Source: Streptomyces sp. NBC_01267 (GTDB lineage Bacteria > Actinomycetota > Actinomycetes > Streptomycetales > Streptomycetaceae). Taken from it: a DNA stretch of 64,000 nucleotides. This document shows, one piece after another, positions 9,268 to 17,050 of this stretch. The translations under genes and the position numbers were made by a program. Numbering within the stretch: the first letter of the stretch is position 1; the number at the start of each line of letters is the position of its first letter. The stretch spans positions 2,742,501 to 2,806,500 of the forward strand of contig NZ_CP108455.1 of NCBI RefSeq assembly GCF_036241575.1, written 5' to 3'. The notes under the pieces are model-generated. The model ran no database searches and had not been told where the DNA came from. It was given only the letters and a program-made list of their open reading frames with translations.

Positions 9268-9386
9268 CCCGTCGGCGGGGTGGGTGCGAACGGGATCCGG
9301 GTAGGCACGCATCTCGGCGCGCCGTCCCGTCCGGACACGCCGCCCGGCCGCTCACACCGTCCGGCCGCCGGACCGGGCCGGGAGCC

Positions 9387-10046
9387 TCAGCCCAGCTCCT
9401 TGCGCCTGGCCCGCGCCTCTTCCTTCAGCCGCTGCTTCTCGGCCCTGGTCACCTTCCGCTCCACCCCGACACCGCCGAACATGGCGAACCCGGTGACCTT
9501 CACCCGGGGCGAGCCCGGCGTGCCCTCGCCCGATCCGCTGTCGCCGAAGCCGCCCATGAGGCCAATGCCGTTGACGTCGCAGTGCAGGTCCGGGGGGACG
9601 ATCACGGCGATCCCGCCGAAGAGCGCGAAGCAGCGGATCGTCACGTCCCGCGCCTCGAAGCGGGCCTCCCGCAGATCCAGCTCACCGCCGCCGAACATCG
9701 CGAACGTGGTGACCGTCCGGCCGACGGTCCAGCGGCCCTTCCGGTGGAAGCCGCCGAAGACCGCGACTGCCTTGCTGGACGTCGCGGTGCCACCGATCCG
9801 GTCCGCCCACTCGTCCCTCTTGCCCAGTGACGTCGCCGGGGTGCCGGCCTTGAAACTGCCCGGGGCCGGAAGGTCGCGTACGAGCGGTTCGAGTTCGCCG
9901 TGCGTACGGGCCTGGTAGGTGGCGTCGAGGCGGTGCTCGAACTCCTCCATGTCGAGCCGCCCCTCGGCAACAGCCTCGCGCAGCGTCTCGGCAACACGCT
10001 CGCGCTCGGCATCGGAGGCACGCATCTCGGGGAGTTCGTTTGTCAT
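9387..10046 (-). CDS. DUF1707 protein with cell-wall-active antibiotic response-like C-terminus
   Basis: A 219-residue protein. Residues 5-60 (MRASDAERERVAETLREAVAEGRLDMEEFEHRLDATYQARTHGEL) are a clear DUF1707/SHOCT-like domain. The C-terminal half repeats an FxMFGG-type element (VAVFGGFHRKG, FAMFGGGELDL, CFALFGGIAVIVP, FAMFGGVGVE), resembling the beta-helical LiaF-like domain. No membrane helix is seen. It lies 23 bp upstream (transcriptionally) of nothing on its own strand but directly follows the ABC ATPase gene, so it may be co-transcribed with it. Confidence 0.85.
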   Translation of the reverse strand: MTNELPEMRASDAERERVAETLREAVAEGRLDMEEFEHRLDATYQARTHGELEPLVRDLPAPGSFKAGTPATSLGKRDEWADRIGGTATSSKAVAVFGGFHRKGRWTVGRTVTTFAMFGGGELDLREARFEARDVTIRCFALFGGIAVIVPPDLHCDVNGIGLMGGFGDSGSGEGTPGSPRVKVTGFAMFGGVGVERKVTRAEKQRLKEEARARRKELG

Positions 10047-10069
10047 GCCGACAGCTTATGGAAGGGCGC

Positions 10070-11059
10070 CTACTGGAGGCCACGGTCGGCGTACATCTTC
10101 GCGATGACCGCCTCGATGTCGGGCTCCCGTACGGAGAGATCGACGAGCGGGTACGCGTCGGCGACGGCCGCGACGATCGGCGCCGCCGACGCGGAAGCGG
10201 GGAAGGCCAGCCACTGCCGGGGCCCTTCCACCTTCACCGTGCGCGCCAACTCCGTTTTGATCGGCGGAAGTTCACGCTCCAGGTCGACCACGAGCAGCCG
10301 CTCGCTCTCCCCCACCTCGTGCAGCCCGGCCAGTGCGCCGTCGTACATCAGCCGCCCGTGGTCGATCACCATCACCCGCTTGCAGAGCTGTTCGATGTCG
10401 GTCAGGTCGTGGGTGGTGAGCAGGACGGTGGTACCGCGCTCGGCGTTCAGGTCGTGCAGGAACTCACGGACCTTGGCCTTGGATATGACATCGAGGCCGA
10501 TGGTCGGTTCGTCGAGGTAGAGGACTTCCGGGTCGTGCAGCAGGGCCGCCGCGATGTCGCCGCGCATCCGCTGCCCGAGGGAGAGCTGCCGCACGGGTAC
10601 GTCCAACAGGGCGCCCAGATCGAGCAGTTCGATGCACCGGTCCATGTTCTCGCGGAAGCGGTCGTCGGGGACCCGGTACATGCGGTGGGCCAGCCGGTAC
10701 GAGTCGCGCAGCGGCAGATCCCACCAGAGGGTGGTGCGCTGCCCGAAGACCACACCGATGCGCTGGGCCAGCTTCGTCCGCTCGCGGGAGGGATCGAGCC
10801 CCGCGACGCGCAGCCGGCCGCCGCTGGGGGTGAGGATGCCCGTGAGCATCTTGATGGTGGTGGACTTGCCCGCGCCGTTCGGGCCGATGTAGCCGACCAT
10901 CTCGCCCCGGGCCACGCGGAAGCTGATGCCGTCGACGGCCCGGACCTGATGCTTCTCACGGCGCAGCAGGCCGGACTTCCGGCGTACGTCGAAGACCTTC
11001 TCCAGGTCTTCGAGCTCGATGAAGTCATCGTTGGAGCCATCGTTGGAGTTATCGTTCAC
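10070..11059 (-). CDS. ABC transporter ATP-binding protein (DUF990-type exporter partner)
   Basis: A 329-residue ATPase with Walker A GPNGAGKST, a Q-loop region VVFGQRTTLWWDLP, the signature LSLGQRMRGDIAAALLHDPEVLYLDEP (Walker B) and switch His TTHDL. The LSLGQR signature and TTLWWDLP segment are typical of ATPases that pair with two ABC-2/DUF990 permeases. Such permeases occur in this window at 15247-16843, about 4.2 kb away with unrelated genes between. GTG 11059 has GAGGGGAG upstream. Substrate unknown. Confidence 0.9.
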   Translation of the reverse strand: MNDNSNDGSNDDFIELEDLEKVFDVRRKSGLLRREKHQVRAVDGISFRVARGEMVGYIGPNGAGKSTTIKMLTGILTPSGGRLRVAGLDPSRERTKLAQRIGVVFGQRTTLWWDLPLRDSYRLAHRMYRVPDDRFRENMDRCIELLDLGALLDVPVRQLSLGQRMRGDIAAALLHDPEVLYLDEPTIGLDVISKAKVREFLHDLNAERGTTVLLTTHDLTDIEQLCKRVMVIDHGRLMYDGALAGLHEVGESERLLVVDLERELPPIKTELARTVKVEGPRQWLAFPASASAAPIVAAVADAYPLVDLSVREPDIEAVIAKMYADRGLQ

Positions 11060-11123
11060 GGCAGGTCAACTCCCCTCATGCGTACGACTCTTGCCTGCGG
11101 ACCGTCCCGGCGAAGCGCACGCG

Positions 11124-11846
11124 TCAGCGCCGGACGGAGCGCGCCACGCGGAACCCCACGTCGTCGATCCGGAACGTCGGGTGACTGCGGCGCCGCACCG
11201 AGGCCCGGCAGCTCCACTCCTCGTCGAACCACCCGGCACCGCGGAGCACCCGGTAGGCGCCGTAGACCTCGGGGTCGTAGAGGTCCCAGCACCACTCCCA
11301 GACGTTGCCCAGCATGTCGTACAGGCCCCACGCGTTGGGCCGCTTGCCGCCCACCTCGTGGATCCGGTCCTGCGCGTTCCCGCGCTGCCAGGCGATCTCG
11401 TCGAGCGGCCCGTACCGCGGCCCCTCCGTACCGGCCCGGCAGGCGTGTTCCCACTCGGCCTCGGTCGGCAGCCGGTACCCGTCGGCGGAGGGATCCCACT
11501 CGGCCCCCTCGGCACCGGCATCAGCCCGCTCGCCTTCGCCGCCACCACCGCCGTCACCGCCGTCACCGTCGAGGCGGTACGCGGGCGTCAGACCCTCCCG
11601 CCGGGACAGGGCGTTGCAGTACCGGACCGCGTCCCCCCACGAAACGCCCTCGACGGGCAGCCGGTCGCCCGTTGCCGTGCTCGGCCGGGCGCCGGTGACC
11701 TGCGCGTACCGCGCCTGGGTGACCGGGTGGGCAGCGAGCCGGTAGGCCGCCAGCTCGACCGGCCAACTGCGCTGGGTGCGCCGGTCCGACAGCGTCACCC
11801 GCCCCGCCGGAACGGCGATCATCTCGTGCGCTGCGTTCGCTTCCAT
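11124..11846 (-). CDS. Formylglycine-generating-enzyme-like (SUMF1) domain protein
   Basis: A 240-residue protein with the FGE-sulfatase fold signature: AAHPVTQARYAQV, LPVEGVSWGDAVRYCNAL, YRLPTEAEWEHACRAG, NAWGLYDMLGNVWEWCWDLY and a C-terminal FRIDDVGFRVARS. A Gly/Asp-rich insert lies near residues 93-115. In the active-site strand (WSCRASVRRR) only the first of the two copper-binding cysteines of true FGE is present; the residue five positions later is Arg. It is therefore probably not a sulfatase-activating enzyme but a relative of unknown function. Confidence 0.85.
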   Translation of the reverse strand: MEANAAHEMIAVPAGRVTLSDRRTQRSWPVELAAYRLAAHPVTQARYAQVTGARPSTATGDRLPVEGVSWGDAVRYCNALSRREGLTPAYRLDGDGGDGGGGGEGERADAGAEGAEWDPSADGYRLPTEAEWEHACRAGTEGPRYGPLDEIAWQRGNAQDRIHEVGGKRPNAWGLYDMLGNVWEWCWDLYDPEVYGAYRVLRGAGWFDEEWSCRASVRRRSHPTFRIDDVGFRVARSVRR

Positions 11847-11909
11847 GAGTCGGCGAGCGTACCAACGGCCTTCCTCGCGGGACGAGCGGGTTTATTCCGG
11901 CCTGCGGGG

Positions 11910-12707
11910 TCACGCGCGCGGCGGAAGCTGGTCGTACGTCTTGAAGGTGTACTGCGCGTTCAGGGTGATCGCGTTCCCGGCCGCCGCCGGAAGGCCGAAC
12001 CGGTCGTTGACCAGCTTGCCCAGCGGGCCGCATCCCTCGGCGGCCGGGGCGGTGAACGCGTCGTCGTACGCGACGAACTTGATGACCGGCGGGTTCTTCG
12101 AGACCCACTCGGAGTCACCGTCCCGCTTCAGGTGCAGTTCGACGGGCTTGTCGGCGCCGATGACACACCCGTGCGGCAGCAAGGGGCTGACGACCCGGAA
12201 ACGCATGGTGAACAGACCCATGGTGTCCCCGGCGGGATAGAAATCGGATCGGCCGCCGTACTCCGGCTGGAGGGACAGCGCGGACAGGGGGTTGTGATCA
12301 GCGGCCTGGCGGTCGGTGGCGTTCTGGTCAGCGGTGTTGCCGAGGAGCCCCCCGGGGACGGCGGCCGGGGCGCTGCGCATGGCGCCCCACACCTGCCCGG
12401 CGCTCCCGTCGGGCATCGGGCCCTCGGCGTGGGTGATGGTCATCGGCGCCAGTTCGGGAATGCTGCGGCTGCCGAGGGTCAACGGGCCGGTGGCGGTGAG
12501 GACTTCACACTTCCAGCTGGCCGCGTCGACACCGGCCGGGATGTCCGGGCAGTCGCTGAAGTCGTACGAGGGGGCGGGAGGCGCGTCGGCGGCGACGGCG
12601 GGGGCGCTCGCCGCACCGGCGACCAGGGCGGCGACGGCGGCGGCGAAGGCGAGCCCGGCGGCCCCGCGTCGGACGGTCGAGGAGCGCTTCTCAGTGGTGG
12701 TCTGCAT
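11910..12707 (-). CDS. Secreted protein of unknown function
   Basis: A 265-residue protein with a signal peptide (GAAGLAFAAAVAALVAGAASAPAVAADA), ending in a probable Ala-x-Ala cleavage site near residue 32. The mature part has four cysteines (CPDIP, WKCEV, HGCVIG, EGCGPL) that could form two disulfides. It has no recognised domain or catalytic motif. ATG 12707 is preferred over an upstream in-frame start at 12734 because it places the basic n-region at the N-terminus. Confidence 0.75.
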   Translation of the reverse strand: MQTTTEKRSSTVRRGAAGLAFAAAVAALVAGAASAPAVAADAPPAPSYDFSDCPDIPAGVDAASWKCEVLTATGPLTLGSRSIPELAPMTITHAEGPMPDGSAGQVWGAMRSAPAAVPGGLLGNTADQNATDRQAADHNPLSALSLQPEYGGRSDFYPAGDTMGLFTMRFRVVSPLLPHGCVIGADKPVELHLKRDGDSEWVSKNPPVIKFVAYDDAFTAPAAEGCGPLGKLVNDRFGLPAAAGNAITLNAQYTFKTYDQLPPRA

Positions 12708-12844
12708 GATCCCCAGCCTGCCGCCGCACCCCACCGGGCAGCCACGGGGAAGTCCCTCGCCACACCCTGAGCTGCCCCTGACCGCCTGTCAGGGTCCGCC
12801 CCTCAGAACGGACATGGCCCGTGCGTGGTCGGCGGACGTACTCG

Positions 12845-13150
12845 GTGCGCCGCATCGTGCCCCTGCCCTCGCACGGCAGCCCGCGCGGCCCGGACGGCAG
12901 AGGCGTACTGGACGACGGCCGACTGAGCCGGGCCGAGCTGACGGACGGCACTCTGGACAAGGTGCCGGCCGGACTGACAGCGCTGGGCGTGGTGGTCCTG
13001 GCGATATCCGTCGCGTGGGCCGCGGCGCGCGGGCACCGGCACCGGCACCGGACCGTGCACCCCGCCGGAAAGGACGCCCCGGCCGCCGGTCCCGGCGGCC
13101 CCGGGCACGTCGGGTCCGGTACGCCGCCGGAGCCGCCGCCAAACTCCTGA
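12845..13150 (+). CDS. Small single-pass membrane protein, hypothetical
   Basis: About 101 residues with one membrane helix (PAGLTALGVVVLAISVAWAAA), a His/Arg-rich stretch (GHRHRHR) and a Pro/Gly-rich tail. Codon third positions are strongly G/C in this frame, which supports coding. GTG 12845 has GGCGGA upstream; GTG 12821 is an alternative. Function unknown. Confidence 0.55.
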   Translation: MRRIVPLPSHGSPRGPDGRGVLDDGRLSRAELTDGTLDKVPAGLTALGVVVLAISVAWAAARGHRHRHRTVHPAGKDAPAAGPGGPGHVGSGTPPEPPPNS

Positions 13151-13323
13151 CGAATAAGGCAAGTTGACCCTCTCGGACGTTCCCCCGGCACTTCAGGTCC
13201 GAGTCCACCCGGCTCGGCCAGGACCGACCGGGCCGATACGGAGCACAGCATTCCGTCACTTTGGGTAGCCTGACGAACACGGGGCGAAGTGCCCTGCTTG
13301 TCGCCGCTTCGAGGAGGCCCTCC

Positions 13324-13518
13324 ATGCGTGCAACTGTTGGCGATCGACTCCACGTCCACAGTCGGTCCGTGGGACTGACCGACCGCCAAGGGGAGATCAT
13401 CGAGGTCCGGGGCGAGGACGGCGGACCGCCGTACATGGTCCGCTTCTCCGACGGCCACGAGGGCCTGGTCTACCCGGGACCCGACTGCGTCATCGAATCC
13501 CGCTCGTCAGAAGACTGA
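13324..13518 (+). CDS. DUF1918 domain protein
   Basis: A 64-residue protein. The pattern MRATVGDRLHVHSRSVG, RQGEIIEVRGEDGGPPYMVRFSDGHEGLVYPGPDC is the complete DUF1918 domain, an SH3-like small domain common in actinobacteria. Its role is not known. A good hairpin terminator follows. Confidence 0.85.
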   Translation: MRATVGDRLHVHSRSVGLTDRQGEIIEVRGEDGGPPYMVRFSDGHEGLVYPGPDCVIESRSSED

Positions 13519-13560
13519 GCAGGCCCTCACGCGGCCTTCGCAGCTGACGAGGTCGCGACG

Positions 13561-13594
13561 GGGCCTGTCCGACCCCGATCCGCCGGACAGGCCC
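13561..13594 (+). terminator. Hairpin terminator after the DUF1918 gene
   Basis: Perfect 11-bp arms at 13561-13571 (GGGCCTGTCCG) and 13584-13594, with a 12-base loop. It separates the DUF1918 gene from the acetyltransferase gene. Confidence 0.7.
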
Positions 13595-13650
13595 TGGGGC
13601 TGCACCCCCGGCCATTCCTCATTCGCGCACAGCCTCGTTAGCCTTGCGGG

Positions 13651-14154
13651 ATGCCCCGACTCCACCTGCTCCACCTCGACCACGCCCCGGCACTCCTTGA
13701 GTTCGAGCAGGACAACCGGGCCTATTTCGCCGCGTCGATCCCCGACCGCGGCGACGAGTACTTCGCCCAGTTCGAGGCACGCCACCGCGCCCTGCTCGCC
13801 GAACAGACCACCGGGACCTGCTTCTTCCACGTACTGCTGGGCAGTGAGGGCGAGGTGCTGGGGCGGGTCAACCTGGTCGACGCGGCGGACGGTTCGGCCG
13901 AACTCGGGTACCGGATCGCCGAGCGGGCCGCCGGGCGGGGGCTGGCCACATCCGCCGTGCGCGCGGTGTGCGACCTGGCTGCCGCCGAGTACGGCATCAC
14001 CACCCTGCGGGCCAGGACGACGCTCGGCAACGCCGCTTCGCGGGCCGTGCTGGCCCGTACCGGGTTCCTGCCCACGGGCGGGATCTGGCTGAACGGCCGG
14101 CCGGGGCTCCGTTTCGTACGCGACGGGGTCACCGCGGACCGCCTCCGCAGGTGA
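13651..14154 (+). CDS. GNAT family N-acetyltransferase (RimJ/RimL-like)
   Basis: A 167-residue acetyltransferase. LGSEGEVLGRVNLVDAADGSAELGYRIAERAAGRGLATSAVRAVC holds the acetyl-CoA binding pattern (R/Q-x-x-G-x-G/A, here AAGRGLA). It is followed by ITTLRARTTLGNAASRAVLARTGFLPTG, typical of the RimJ/RimL branch. The substrate may be a protein N-terminus or a small amine and cannot be decided here. Cytoplasmic, monocistronic. Confidence 0.88.
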   Translation: MPRLHLLHLDHAPALLEFEQDNRAYFAASIPDRGDEYFAQFEARHRALLAEQTTGTCFFHVLLGSEGEVLGRVNLVDAADGSAELGYRIAERAAGRGLATSAVRAVCDLAAAEYGITTLRARTTLGNAASRAVLARTGFLPTGGIWLNGRPGLRFVRDGVTADRLRR

Positions 14155-14296
14155 CCGCATATGCCGGGGCCTCATGTCGATCCCTCGTGGGCGGGACAGG
14201 ACTTCCGGCCGAACGGATCGCGCCCGGGGCCCCTCCCCGCCTTCAGCCTCTTGAGACGCCCGGCCCCAAACCGCCTATTTTCAGATGCGTTTGTAA

Positions 14297-14312
14297 TTGA
14301 TCCACTTATCAA
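14297..14312. promoter_or_regulatory. TTGAT-ATCAA inverted repeat in an AT-rich upstream region
   Basis: A 5-bp inverted repeat with a 6-base spacer lies about 75 bp upstream of the tectonin-like gene. The surrounding 14275-14345 is much richer in A+T than its neighbours and probably holds the promoter. Operator function is a guess. Confidence 0.3.
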
Positions 14313-14385
14313 CCTGTTTGGCGTACTCGTCCGACTGCCAAAGATGTCCCCGCAAGCATCGGTGCCGACAGAAGGCGAGTTCGAC

Positions 14386-15084
14386 ATGGCTGACTGGGTG
14401 AAGGTCGCAGGCAGTCTCTCTGCCATCTCGGCAGGATCCAGAACGACCGTATGGGGTGTGAACTCCGCCGGCGCCATCTACCACTACACGAACAACGACG
14501 CCAACCCCTGGATCAACATCCCCGGGTCCCTCAGCGACATCGGCTCCGCTGCCGACGGCACCGTATGGGGCGTCAACAGGAACGACCAGATCTACCGGTA
14601 CACCGGAGACCAGTCCACGACGAACTGGGTGGGCATCCCCGGCAGCCTGGTCCGCATCTCGGCAGGATCCAGGACCAACGTATGGGGGGTGAATTCGGGC
14701 GGCGGCATCTACCGCTACACGAACAACGACGCCAACCCCTGGATCAACATCCCCGGGTCCCTCAGCGACATCGGCGCCGCCGCCGACGGCACCGTATGGG
14801 GCGTCAACAAGAACGACCAGATCTACCGGTACACCGGAGACCAGTCCACCACCAACTGGGTGGGAATCTCCGGCAGCCTGGTCCGCATCTCGGCAGGATC
14901 CAGGACCAACGTATGGGGCGTCGACTCCGCCGGCAGCATCTACCGGTACACCAACAACGACGCCAACCCCTGGATCAAGATCCCCGGCAACGCCAGCGAC
15001 ATCGGCGCCGGTGCCGACGGCACCGTGTGGCACGTCAACAAGAACGGTGAGATCTACCGGTACACCGGGGACCAGCCAAGCTGA
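14386..15084 (+). CDS. Tectonin-type beta-propeller lectin-like protein
   Basis: A 232-residue protein made of six repeats of about 36-38 residues. Each has the tectonin pattern: W-x-x-I-P-G-S-L-x-x-I-S-A-G-S, then VWGVN, then IYRYT. Alternate repeats are almost identical (about 76-residue double units), indicating recent internal duplication. Tectonins form six-bladed propellers that bind O-methylated sugars or lipopolysaccharide. There is no signal peptide, so the protein is cytoplasmic or exported by a non-classical route. ATG 14386 has GAAGGCGAG upstream. The AT-rich upstream region suggests acquisition. Confidence 0.9.
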   Translation: MADWVKVAGSLSAISAGSRTTVWGVNSAGAIYHYTNNDANPWINIPGSLSDIGSAADGTVWGVNRNDQIYRYTGDQSTTNWVGIPGSLVRISAGSRTNVWGVNSGGGIYRYTNNDANPWINIPGSLSDIGAAADGTVWGVNKNDQIYRYTGDQSTTNWVGISGSLVRISAGSRTNVWGVDSAGSIYRYTNNDANPWIKIPGNASDIGAGADGTVWHVNKNGEIYRYTGDQPS

Positions 15085-15156
15085 TCCGAGTCCCCAACTC
15101 CCGCTGCGGCGGAACCGGTTCGGGGCGCGATCCCTTCCCCTCCCGGTCGTCCGCGA

Positions 15157-15198
15157 ACGGCCCCGGCGCCCTCCCCCACGGGACGGCGCCGGGGTCGT
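15157..15198. terminator. Hairpin between convergent lectin and permease genes
   Basis: Arms 15157-15170 and 15185-15198 pair over 14 bp with one G-U, around a 14-base loop. The position between converging genes suggests bidirectional termination. Confidence 0.7.
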
Positions 15199-15246
15199 GA
15201 TCCGTCCGCGCCCACACGGCCCGGAGCCCCGCCGGCGGCCCGGCCG

Positions 15247-16050
15247 TCAGCTCCCGGTGCTCCGGTACGACCGCAGCCCGTACCGCCAGGCCAGCCCCGC
15301 CAGCGCACAGCACACCGCAGCCACCACCGGAGGCGCGAACGCCCACCAGTGCGGGACGTCCAGGGGATACGGGCGGCCCAACACGTACAGCGCGGGCAGC
15401 CAGTTGACGAAGGACAGCGGGACCACGAACGTCACCCCGCGCAACAGGTCCTTCGCGAACACCGTCGGCGGGTACTGGAGCAGCGTCACCCCGCCGTACG
15501 TGAAGGAGTTCTGCACCTCCGACGCGTCCTGCGCCCAGAACTGGAACGCCCCGCCCGCCACGAACACCGCCGCGAAGATCGCCCCGCCGCTGAGCACCAT
15601 CATCGGCACCATCGCCACCTTCAGCGGCGTCCAGTCGATGTCGAGGGCCAGCAGCGCATACCCGAGGACCAGCAGGCCCTGGGAGATCCGGCCCAGCCGG
15701 CGCAGCGCGAAGCGGTCCGCGGCGACCTGGGCGAGCACCGGGGCCGGGCGTACGAGCAGGGTGTCCAGTGTGCCGTCGCGGATCCGGCGGCCCAGCCGGT
15801 CCATCGAGCCCATCACCAGGTCGGAGAGGCCGAAGGCGGTGGAGGCCGAGCCGTACAGGAACGCGATCTCGCCCAGCGAATAGCCGCCGAGCCGCGTCAC
15901 GTGCGAGAACATCAGCAGGATCGCGACGAAGTCCAGACCCGTCGCGGCGAAGTTCCCGAAGGCCGTCATCGCGAACGACGCCCGGTACGTCATCGTCGAG
16001 CGGATCCACATCCCGGCGATCAGCCGGTACGCGCGCAGCCCGTCAGCCAC
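15247..16050 (-). CDS. ABC-2/DUF990 family transport permease, subunit 2
   Basis: A 267-residue integral membrane protein with about six hydrophobic segments (ASFAMTAFGNFAATGLDFVAILLMF near the N-terminus; a C-terminal FAPPVVAAVCCALAGLAW). The central loop GSMDRLGRRIRDGTLDTLLVRPAPVLAQV is the signature of DUF990 permeases. Its start overlaps the end of the upstream permease by 8 bp, so the two are translationally coupled. The partner ATPase is probably the one encoded at 10070-11059. Confidence 0.88.
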   Translation of the reverse strand: MADGLRAYRLIAGMWIRSTMTYRASFAMTAFGNFAATGLDFVAILLMFSHVTRLGGYSLGEIAFLYGSASTAFGLSDLVMGSMDRLGRRIRDGTLDTLLVRPAPVLAQVAADRFALRRLGRISQGLLVLGYALLALDIDWTPLKVAMVPMMVLSGGAIFAAVFVAGGAFQFWAQDASEVQNSFTYGGVTLLQYPPTVFAKDLLRGVTFVVPLSFVNWLPALYVLGRPYPLDVPHWWAFAPPVVAAVCCALAGLAWRYGLRSYRSTGS

Positions 16051-16843
16051 CCTGCACCACCACCCTCCTGGCAGCGGCGGACTGGAGCAGCCGACCGGCG
16101 CCGAGCAGCACCACCGCCCAGCCGAGCTGGAAGGCGTACGCCGTCACCAGCCCCCAGCCGGTCCGCTTGCCCAGGGCGATGTCGGCCGGCACCTGGAGCA
16201 GCACCGACCAGGGCAGCAGCCGTGCGATCTCGCCCAGGAGACCGGGGAAGAGGTTGAGCGGCAACACCATCCCGGAGAAGAACATTCCGGCGATCCCCGC
16301 CATCTGCGCGACGCCCACGCCGTCCATCAGCCAGAACGCGGACAGTGCCACGAGATAGCGGATCGCGAAGCTGACGATCACCCCGAAGAGGAGTGAGACC
16401 AGCAACGCGAGCCACACGAAAGGGTTGGTCGGCAGCGCGAGGTGGAAGGCGAGCGCCCCCAGCACCATCGGCGCCACGCCACGGCCGAGGAACTGGAACG
16501 CGGCGCGCCCCAAGTCACCTGCCAGCCACCAGAGTTGCAGGTCGACGGGGCGGTAGAGGTCGATCGCGATGTCACCGGTGCGGATCCGCTCGACCAGTTC
16601 GTCCTCCAGGCCACCGCCGAGCAGCGCCATCGTCGTCATCAGCGCCTGGCCGAGCCATACGTAGGTGAGGGCCTGCGCCTGGTCGTACCCTCCGAGGTGC
16701 GGACGCTCGTCCCAGAGCGCGATGTAGGTGTACGCCAGGATGAAACCGAACACGGTGTTGGTGAACACCCCGGCCGCCGTCGCCACCCGGTAGGTCGCGA
16801 AGCGTCTGAATCCCCCCGCGGCCACGACCGCGTACACCCGCAT
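16043..16843 (-). CDS. ABC-2/DUF990 family transport permease, subunit 1
   Basis: A 266-residue membrane protein with six predicted helices. It carries the loop GGGLEDELVERIRTGDIAIDLYRPVDLQLWW, the counterpart of the RDGTLDTLLVRP loop in the second permease. ATG 16843 has GGGGGAAG seven bases upstream. It forms a two-gene operon with the following permease. The ATPase normally encoded next to such a pair is missing here and lies downstream past the lectin and other genes. Substrate unknown. Confidence 0.88.
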   Translation of the reverse strand: MRVYAVVAAGGFRRFATYRVATAAGVFTNTVFGFILAYTYIALWDERPHLGGYDQAQALTYVWLGQALMTTMALLGGGLEDELVERIRTGDIAIDLYRPVDLQLWWLAGDLGRAAFQFLGRGVAPMVLGALAFHLALPTNPFVWLALLVSLLFGVIVSFAIRYLVALSAFWLMDGVGVAQMAGIAGMFFSGMVLPLNLFPGLLGEIARLLPWSVLLQVPADIALGKRTGWGLVTAYAFQLGWAVVLLGAGRLLQSAAARRVVVQGG

Positions 16844-17050
16844 GTGACTTCCCCCACCCGTGCCCCGCCCGCCACCCCGGCCGCTTCCCCTCAACGGCCC
16901 TGCACCGAAGCGGATGACCTTAGTCCAAGGGGGTCGCACGCCGCGACCGAATTGACCACCCAGTTCGAACCGGGCACCGCAACAGTGTTTTATTGGCGTA
17001 CCACACGATTGCCCCGATACGACACTCTTGTGCCGGACGCTGGAGAAACA

